From Ephydatia muelleri (taxonomy: Eukaryota > Porifera > Demospongiae > Spongillida > Spongillidae), in the NCBI GenBank assembly GCA_013339895.1, contig JABACO010000008.1, positions 5,782,354 through 5,846,353 on the forward strand: a stretch of DNA of 64,000 bases, in the 5' to 3' direction. Made by a program: the position numbers and the translations under genes. The notes below the pieces were generated by a model, which saw only the letters and a program-made list of their open reading frames with translations, had not been told where the DNA came from and did not search any database. Below are positions 56,452 to 64,000 of this stretch, one piece after another (within the stretch, counting starts at the first letter, position 1; each line of letters begins with the position of its first letter).

Positions 56452-58398
56452 TTACAGTGCTGCTTCCTCCATCTTTTTTGAAAAGGACATTTCAAGTTTT
56501 AGTTTCTCCTCCTAAAAAGAAAAATGCATGATTGTCACTGCTAATGTGTGCTCTAGTTAATTTTGTACCTTCAATTCAGTAATTTCTTTCTCCAGTGCTG
56601 CAATAGTTGCTTCTCTCTCCTGTAAACGTTCCTGTAAAGAACTGGCTTGGGTTTTGTATGTTTCCTGATCGGACGATGCTCCCAGTTCACGACCTGTGGT
56701 GGTGCTAACTGTTGGTTCAGAATTTGTTTCTTGATTTTGATATATCTGGATCATCTGATTCATATTTAATAGGAGAAATCATTTCCAAACACATTAGTAG
56801 AATAGAGAGCATCAATAAATTATTGCTACTAACCTTAGGAACAAATGTGAATAGGAGAAACGTTGTAGTCAGAATAATTATTCCGAGTGAGAATATTGCT
56901 GCATAAGCATTGAGATAGGTGTTTAGAAGAAAAGTATCAATGGCAAGAATTACGAGGATGAGGCTAGAAACATAGATTATGATTGCAACAAATTTTGAGT
57001 CTCTCAATTCTTTGTACTTGACACTCCTTGTCTGGAATGCCAGCATGATTCCAATTATCTGTAGCATTGCAAGGTAGATGAATATCAAAATTTTCCAATA
57101 GAAGGCCAGAGAAGAGGCTTTGTAGCACACCAAAAGAGAGTAATCGACGTGTACACCATTGGCCTATACAACGAGGGGGAGTATAGCTATGAGATCGCAT
57201 GTTTGAACAATAATAATACATTACTGATATTCCACTTGAATCTTCATTGTCTTTGTCTAATTCCACAGTTCCCAATAGCTGTGGAACGGCTGTTTCTAGA
57301 AACACAAGACCTATTCCGATGAAAACTATTACAGACACTATGACGAGCAGATGGCGATCTTTTAAGGACTGCAAACAGATACAATACTGAAAAAAAAATG
57401 CATCTACTAAAATACTAAGTTACCTTCTTTTTGGGAGTGGGATTATGGAAGATTTTGTAGATTCTCCACATCCTTGACAGTACCGTTCCGAAGCAAAGGG
57501 AGTATCCAATGATAAATAACCATTCTTTGAGCTAATGGGCATGTATATATGAATTTTATAATGCAAATTAGCGTCAATCTGTATTAATTTTTATTCCAAC
57601 ATACCACACACATTGCCTTCACCGGATTGGGAGATATTGTAGGGACAAGATAGGTGTAAACAGAAAGGTACATAAGCAGTGCTCCAAATAAAATTGCGTA
57701 GTTTAGGTTTACACTGGACAAGCGAACAACCCTGGCGAGAAAGACAATTTCGTATATCATACATTTCATTCGCACCTCACGCACTTATAAGCAAGGCCAG
57801 AATTTACAAATGCATCTCTAAGACGTTGTTGCCATATTGGAGGCTATACTTAACGCAAAGCACTTGTTTAGACAGCTAGCTGATTCACCATTTGCTCTCA
57901 GATTTGTTAACAAAGAAATTCTCAGTGCCTATACATTTAGATAGATAACTGTAAAGTTTGATTTGCGAAAAAAACGAGGTCACGTATTGTTCATGCATGC
58001 GCCAGTAATCGTAAAACGTCAAAGAAGGTAATGAGAACATGTGATGATGACAACAATACATGTATATCACTCTAAGTTGCATAACGAACCTCCTTTTTCT
58101 GCATAGGAGATTGAATAGAAAACATATTAACACGAGGACGATTCCACAAGTAGATAGAATGTCGATTATGACTACCATTGGTATTGAGTATGTCCTTGAA
58201 ATTTGTGCAGGAGTTCCATCAGAAGGAGTTCCATCTATGGAGAGACGCGCGTGTGCATGTATAATTGCATGCAGTTATTAATTAATGTGAACTGACCAGG
58301 ATATACGGCGTGATCGGTATAGTTAGGCAGGAATGTCCATGTGTAGTTGTTCTGTACGCTGAAGAATGCTAATGGTACCCTAATGAGAGCACCTGAAG
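56452..58398 (-). CDS. GABA-B-like receptor exons 9-16: seven-helix domain and coiled-coil tail
   Basis: Exons 58297-58398, 58090-58234, 57605-57731, 57424-57531, 57225-57368, 56834-57163, 56569-56754 and 56452-56511. TM1 MVVIIDILSTCGIVLVLICF, TM2 NLNYAILFGALLMYLSVYTY, TM3 KEWLFIIGYSLCFGTVLSRM, TM4 HLLVIVSVIVFIGIGLVFLE, TM5 FYWKILIFIYLAMLQIIGIM, TM6 FVAIIIYVSSLILVILAIDT, TM7 IFSLGIIILTTTFLLFTFVP. RLSSVNLNY and RMWRIYKIF match the GABA-B loops. The tail LQEREATIAALEKEITELK joins EEKLKLEMSFSKKMEEAAL as a continuous coiled coil, the module that pairs GABA-B subunits. The last splice replaces a three-residue read-through end. Confidence 0.92.
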
Positions 58399-61300
58399 CT
58401 GAAAAACGAAAATCCAGACTTTTAATGCATATGGCTGCCATGCAACTGACTTTAGCGTTTGTATTAAATTGCTCACCATCAATTCTGTACTGCTTCAATG
58501 ATATTGTGTGCTGAATGCGAGTCCCATTTTCATCAAACTGAACCCGACCCTACAGTAATGGATTTTTAGTTATCACAAGCAACAATGATGCGGAATAATA
58601 TTATTTCCTTCCTTTCAGTACTGAATTACTAACAAGGAAATGTCAGTAATGAAGAATATTCAAGGGTTAACGATCATAACTAAGTAGACCACTAACTTTC
58701 CTAGTGGATGATACGTTTAGTGGAGCTAACTTTATTTCAATCTCTCTGAGTAAAGACCCCTTGGCATAACCTCAGACTTACAGTTACTCCACTGAAGTTG
58801 GTTCTCTGGATATTCCACTGGATCAGGCATCCCATCATTTGATTGGTGTAGTTAAACTGGTCCAGTGTTACCAGAGAACCAGGCATATTTTCACAGCCTG
58901 TTCCACTTATACTATTACTGGTGACCATGGTCATTGTGGAGTTAAGGGCAAAAGCAAGGGTCCACACTGCATCGTAGGCACGTCCAGCAGCTTCCGATTT
59001 TTCGCAGTTAATTTGCTTGCAGTGAGCATCATAGTCTGAAATGAATTCTTCTGGGTTCTATAAATGTAGAGGTATGATTCAAAGGTGGAACTTCTACTCA
59101 GGTTGCATGTAAAAGGCTAATAACTATAATGCTTAATAACATATTATACAACCTTGTTCCTGCCTGGTGACTTTCACTGAACCTTGATCCATATTTATGT
59201 GAAGCCAAATGTTTTATAAAATGCAATTTAACTTGACCTGTGAGCAAACTGTACAATATTAATATTCACGCATATCAGCAAAGCTGTCTTCAATATTAAT
59301 CTAGATATGCAATTCTCCACCAGCATGTATTCGTTTAGAAACTGTAATTACATTATCGTACACATACATGTAGCAACACTTACACGCCCTGTATCAGTAG
59401 CACCAGAGTTGTCTTCAACTGTTGGTAGTGAGTGTATCGCTAAGGCATATTCCAAAAACACCTCAAGCTGCTTATCAGTACAACTGACAACGGCACTATT
59501 TTCAGCTGCAGTCCACCATTTATCATTGTACCAGTCATTGGTAATCCAGGCATACTTAGGGTATGTATAACCCAGTTTGAGAGCCTACATTGGATTGAGT
59601 GAATTAATGAATTAACACACACAGAAATGTATGCATAAATTAGTGTGTGTCTAACTGACACAGGCCCACTTTAAAAGCCTGCACAATCGATGGCTTCATA
59701 CAGCCTAGAGTTCAGAAACAAGAAGTAATAACAGTATGACGGACTTGCCCCTTGCAGAATGAGTTAAAGAGGCCACTCTTGCCATCTCTATACCAAGCTT
59801 GTCGTATCTTGACAGACTGGCCCCAATATCTACATGCATATTCAAGGCATCTACTTCATATTAGAACACGAAAGAATAGTCGCTAAGATGCTCTGATAAT
59901 CTAATGATTAATTGTATCTGTTAGCCTATAGTAAAGACTTTAACTTTGCCATCCATTTTTTTTCTACCAGAAGTGGACAAGAGCAGGACTGGGGAATATA
60001 TGGTTTGGTGGGGAGTGAGGTTATGAATATCAAGGCTTTCTGACCAATATATCAAGCGTGGCTTCAAATACAGTAATAGTATATTGTCCGCTGCACACAT
60101 GCTCTTATGTAATAGGCTAGCATGGATGATGTTATAGCGCCATGTGTCAGGACAGTATAGTGTACCATTAATATAAGAACCATCACAGCAAACTATAAGC
60201 TGATAATTTATATGTTATAGTGTTACTTCAGAATAATGGTAATTGGTACCATGATAGGTTAGGCCAGATATTACAGTGGAGTAATTTCATCATCATGATC
60301 ACATTATAACAATCTGCAGTCAGTGGACCAACAACACTGAGCTAGATTTTGTCCACATCCGATCAATTCTCTCCCTCTACACACTGTCTCTCTCTCCCCC
60401 TCCCTCTCTCTCCCCCTCTCTCTCTCTCCCTCCCTCTCCTCTCTCCTCTCCTCTCTCTCTCTCCTCTCGCCGTCTCCTCCTCCTCTCTCTCGCTCTCCCC
60501 CTCGTCCGCTCTCTCCTCTCTCTCTCTCTCTCTCAGCTCTCTCTCTCTTCTCTCTCCTCTCTCTTCTCTCTCTCTCTCCTCGTCTCGTCTCTCTCTCTCT
60601 CCGTCTCTCTCGTCTCTCTCTCTCTCTCTCTCTCTCTCTAATATATTATACCTGTTATGCCACATAATTGCACTCACTTGGCACAGAATCTTCCTTGCTT
60701 GTCCTGGATAACTGTTTAAAAAGAATATGCGCTGTCGATCATTCTCTAGCTATTGATATGAATGGATCAGCAATCATTGCGGCATTGGTCAGTAAAATGC
60801 ATTCAAACTCACAAACAAGTCATGAACTGAAGCTACAGGATCACTCTTTGTTTCAAAGGTGCGACTATCTACAGTGTAGTTGACTGTTTCTGTCTCTAGT
60901 ATTCCACGAATGTTCAGCTCTGCCTGTTACATAAAGGTATAATTATGTCAATTCAAAGACTAACTTATATTGCCCATCAATTCTAACAAGTTTGAAGAGA
61001 TCCTCGTTTTGTGTTAGTATTCCAATCCTCTTCCATCCAAAATGGTTCATGATGGAATAGAATACGGGATAATGATGTTTATCTGATGGACTTGTTCTAA
61101 AATGGCTTTTGTATGTTGTCCTGTCATCCAATGCAGAACTGACGTCAACATAAGAGATCTGCCGCGTAAACATACATACATGTACCAGTAATGTCATGGC
61201 ACTCAATCATATACATGTATGCATGATACACGTATATGCTCGCGGAATGCACTTTGCCTGAGGAATATTCCAGTAGCTGGTGATGGCAGCAACGGGTTGT

Positions 61301-61821
61301 GTGGCCACTGAACACCCACACCCAATGACAGCTAGCTTCACTGGATCGTTCTGAATCTCGCTGAAAAAGGCTTGGAGCGATTTTGCATAGAGGCACTGAA
61401 GGATAAAATTTAAGTTAAAGCAAAGTTATATACAGTATGTGGTAATCTATGTTCATGCCACGCATAGCAGAATTATATACAGAGTTCACGTTTGGGCAGC
61501 AGAAACAATGTGACCTGTGTCTACATGTATTTGTGCAAAATGTCATACGATTCTAACCTGCCTAGTCTACGGAGCATATTAGAAGCGCTCAATATCTACG
61601 CGCAAACCCCGTACTGTAACTAGGTGTATTATATGTTGTCTAGGACAAAATGACTGGCATTCAATGACAGTTATCTGTGAAATGTGTTAAGTTGTACTGC
61701 CTAATCGTGATCATTATATATATTGCGTGTGATATCATTTGTGTATTCATTTTTGTGTATCCATTCCCAAAAGGAAAATTTGTGTGTATGGTGTGTGCAT
61801 TTGTGTGTGTATGTGTGTGTT

Positions 61822-61883
<62 letters not shown>

Positions 61884-62948
61884 TGTGTGTGTGTGTGTGT
61901 TGTTCAAATCCAGCGTGTATTTTTACTGCGAAGTACAGACTGCATGCTCTCACTCGTTAAGAGCACTGGTTACAAACGCATTCCCTCGTTACAAGCGCAG
62001 GGGTGTATTCTAAATTATATATTTACGGCTAATCGAGTTTCAATGTCTACATACTGTACCAGTAGAGCGTTTAGATAGAATGCTAAGACAGTGCATGTAT
62101 TCACAACAAGCGCAACAGCTTGAACATAGACTTGTATTCATCCGCTGATAATGAACATACAATGAATGATGATTAACGGCTCCGTTATATGAGGCGCAAT
62201 CTAGGGCTCAGGTATGGTAAGAGCGCAGGGAACAAACGTGGCGCTCTTAACGGGGGCAGCCTGTAATCACCAAATGCCTACGTCTATCTGATTTAGCCTG
62301 TTGCTCAATCGAGCGTAATTTTTACGCTTATTCATTGCATATCTATATAAGGACACATCCTGAAATGAGGCTGACAAAGCATTATTTCCCCCCACATGCA
62401 GGGCCTCCTTCCAACGCATCGTAGCTCTTTAGTATAAAAAGGAAGCGTTTTTTTCACACTGGCACTGTTTTCGTAGGCAAAGAGCGTTGCAAGCTGTAAG
62501 AAAAAAAGGAATTAGTAATGGCCCGCCCAAAACATTGCATGCACGATCGTTGCTACAGCGCGATGCGTGCATGATTGCATGTGCAGAACGAAGAGCAAAT
62601 ATAAAATGTGCATGCAGTACATGCTGCGCACATAGCCATTACAGTAGCTTCACAGTTGGCTACGTTTTAGCCGGCACTGCAGTGAACTATTGTAGCTCCT
62701 TCCCCATATGAATGTGTTGTACTGAAGCTTACCTCAGAATCTTTTGCTTGATCGTAAAATAATCTATAGCCTTGGAGAACGGAGGGGTGACTGTTGATTT
62801 CGGCTAAGGCCAGGTCAACAGCGGGAATCACGCCAGAAGAGTTCGTCCCATACTGGCCAAAGGACGCGATTAGTGCAAAGGAGAGGTTAGATGACCTAGC
62901 TGCACCAGAAAACAGCCCCAGCAGCAGAGTAAAGTAGCGGTACAACAT
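56452..62948 (-). CDS. Class C GPCR, GABA-B receptor-like, 817 aa, 16 exons
   Basis: Exons run from ATG 62946-62948 to TAA 56452-56454, and all 16 phases agree (2,454 nt). Order: signal peptide, Venus-flytrap domain, seven transmembrane helices, coiled-coil tail. The layout matches metabotropic GABA-B subunits. There is no cysteine-rich domain between flytrap and membrane, which separates them from glutamate and calcium-sensing receptors. GABA-B receptors are obligate dimers coupling to Gi/o. Whether this protein binds GABA is unknown. Introns range from about 60 nt (57164-57224) to 1.3 kb. Sequence similarity to vertebrate subunits is modest but runs end to end. Two sub-entries give exons and motifs. 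Confidence 0.9.
58477..62948 (-). CDS. GABA-B-like receptor exons 1-8: signal peptide and Venus-flytrap domain
   Basis: Exons 62733-62948, 61258-61395, 60988-61158, 60813-60923, 60678-60743, 59384-59584, 58782-59057 and 58477-58549. The start MLYRYFTLLLGLFSGAARSS is a signal peptide. Then come GVIPAVDLALAEINSHPSVL, GCGCSVATQPVAAITSYWNI, FGWKRIGILTQNEDLF, FFLNSYPGQARKILCQ, KYAWITNDWYNDKWW and GRAYDAVWTLAFALN. These follow the order of both lobes of the GABA-B flytrap. The exon 2 donor is GC (CAG then GCAAAG), the only site that keeps phase. The exon 3 end at 60988 (GTTAGA) was chosen for phase. Confidence 0.88.
60376..60641. repeat. Polypyrimidine (CT)n-rich tract
   Basis: About 265 bp of almost pure C/T on plus (GA on the receptor transcript), about 35 nt downstream of the exon 5 donor of the GABA-B-like gene. 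Such tracts can form triplex DNA. The Ser/Leu or Arg/Glu frames are artefacts. Confidence 0.93.
61800..61901. repeat. (GT)n microsatellite
   Basis: Interrupted GT tract in the first intron of the GABA-B-like gene. The rest of that intron (61396-62732) shows no exon. Confidence 0.93.
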
Positions 62949-64000
62949 CGCAAAGGATCTGGTGAGGGGGGGGCGGAGGTAACGAACGCTGGGGGAATCG
63001 CTACGTAAATAGTAGCTCGGGGCGCAGCTCACGCACTGCTGAGACAGAAGGGTATAATTAGAACATAGATTAAATGTGCCGGAATAATGGCGTCATCGAG
63101 CTCATTATCCGATGCACAACTTCGGCACAATTGGAGCCTCTGCAGGTTGCACGCAGGGCTTAGACATAATGTATACATGCATTTCATCTACACCTATCTA
63201 TAACTTGTAAAATATTCTTACCTACACTTTCAGGAAGCATTTCAATTTGGGTCAATAGGGCGAGCCCGATTAGTCCTAATGATGCTATGGGCGTCAGGAA
63301 CTTTTCCTGAAGATGACACACATATCAATCTTTCCTAGTGGCGTCAATCAAGGCGTGAAAGTAGGTTTCAGAGTGGCTATCACGTTATCTTGGTAGTTTA
63401 AAGTATTAATAATCTGTACCAACAGGAGGACGTATGTCAAAGACTCCATACAATATCTACTATAATTGTGCCATATCTACTATAATTGTGTCATAAATGG
63501 TGTTGCTACAGAAAACAAATGCAATGGGTGCGAAAAGTACATCTACTCACATGTAATGAGCCTTCTACACTCCTTCATGAAGAGATCAGAAGATCCTTTA
63601 GAATGCCATTGCTGCTTTCATGGCACATTTCCGTGCTACAATTCCATGATGAGAGCATCCCGATAAAGATGCACATGCTTGAGGACGATGTAATAGATCA
63701 AATTAGAACATTGGATTTGGGTTAATGGTGAACAAGAAGCAGTGTCCATAGATGCAAGGTTCAATTGTTTATATCAAACCTAATTTACGATCTTCTCAAC
63801 CACCATCCAGTCGGGAAATAAAAATTCATCATGAAGGAACACTTGCTTTATGCAAATATCTCTCTGCGCATGTGTACGCATGCGCCGGATGGGCTCGAAA
63901 TTGCCAGACTATTTAAATGCATGTGACATCATGTGTGCACTCATACATGTATGTACAAATGCTCTATTATTTGTGTTCTTAGCCAGTCAATGCCTACCAC
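62949..64000. other. Right-end region upstream of the GABA-B-like gene
   Basis: Should contain the receptor promoter and 5' UTR. Besides the orphan exon at 63222-63306, a plus-strand frame at 63486-63725 ends HMLEDDVIDQIRTLDLG and stops, but has no recognised domain or clear splice site. Nothing else is supported. Confidence 0.45.
63222..63306 (-). CDS. Orphan candidate exon with a hydrophobic helix
   Basis: An 85-nt segment between a CTTCAG acceptor and a GTAAGA donor is open as KFLTPIASLGLIGLALLTQI and then EMLPESV. It may be an internal exon of a minus-strand membrane-protein gene whose other exons lie to the right. Joined to a 3' acceptor near 63040 it would end after about 12 more codons at a TAG near 63005. 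I do not recognise the family, and chance is possible. Confidence 0.3.

Noticed and set aside
59700..59830. Possible extra receptor exon left of 59830
   Set aside because: The frame is open only briefly and is not needed. Exons at 60678 and 59384 join in phase with homologous sequence.

Overview
The window is animal nuclear DNA. It has spliced genes with GT-AG introns, vesicle-transport, receptor and secreted-enzyme families typical of animals, and introns full of microsatellites, minisatellites and small inverted-repeat elements. The proteins are clearly orthologous to, but far from, bilaterian ones, which suggests an early-branching animal such as a sponge. That placement is inference and is not fixed by the sequence.

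Layout. At the left (314-2872, + strand) lies the 3' part of a molybdenum-cofactor-sulfurase-like gene. Its aminotransferase domain is followed by coiled coil and a stop rather than a MOSC domain. It converges on a very large minus-strand gene, 3778-49369, which I resolve exon by exon as VPS13D: 61 coding exons and about 4,600 residues. It carries the N-terminal chorein domain, a UBA domain, the VAB adaptor-binding region, a ricin-like trefoil, the ATG2-C-like region and a C-terminal PH-like domain. Upstream come a secreted alpha-carbonic anhydrase (52134-53060, minus, two exons) and a class C GPCR of GABA-B receptor type (56452-62948, minus, 16 exons, 817 residues). One orphan candidate exon lies at 63222-63306.

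The VPS13D introns are unusual. Several hold minisatellites that are amplified copies of the neighbouring 5' splice site (after exons 13, 23 and 35, perhaps 18). Two arrays upstream of acceptors contain no AG dinucleotide on the transcript strand for about 300 and 425 nt. Long (TG)n tracts start 9-28 nt after several donors. A hAT-like element with an intact zinc-finger ORF and four kinds of inverted-repeat element are also inserted in these introns, and TACATGTA-type palindromes saturate them. The flanking genes have shorter introns with few such palindromes.

The genes do not form a pathway. They are ordinary neighbours: a trafficking and lipid-transfer protein, a cofactor enzyme, a secreted hydratase and a receptor. 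Three frame breaks in VPS13D exons (near 21305, 22360-22600 and 35440-35510) probably reflect indels in the assembly or, in the last case, a very short intron.
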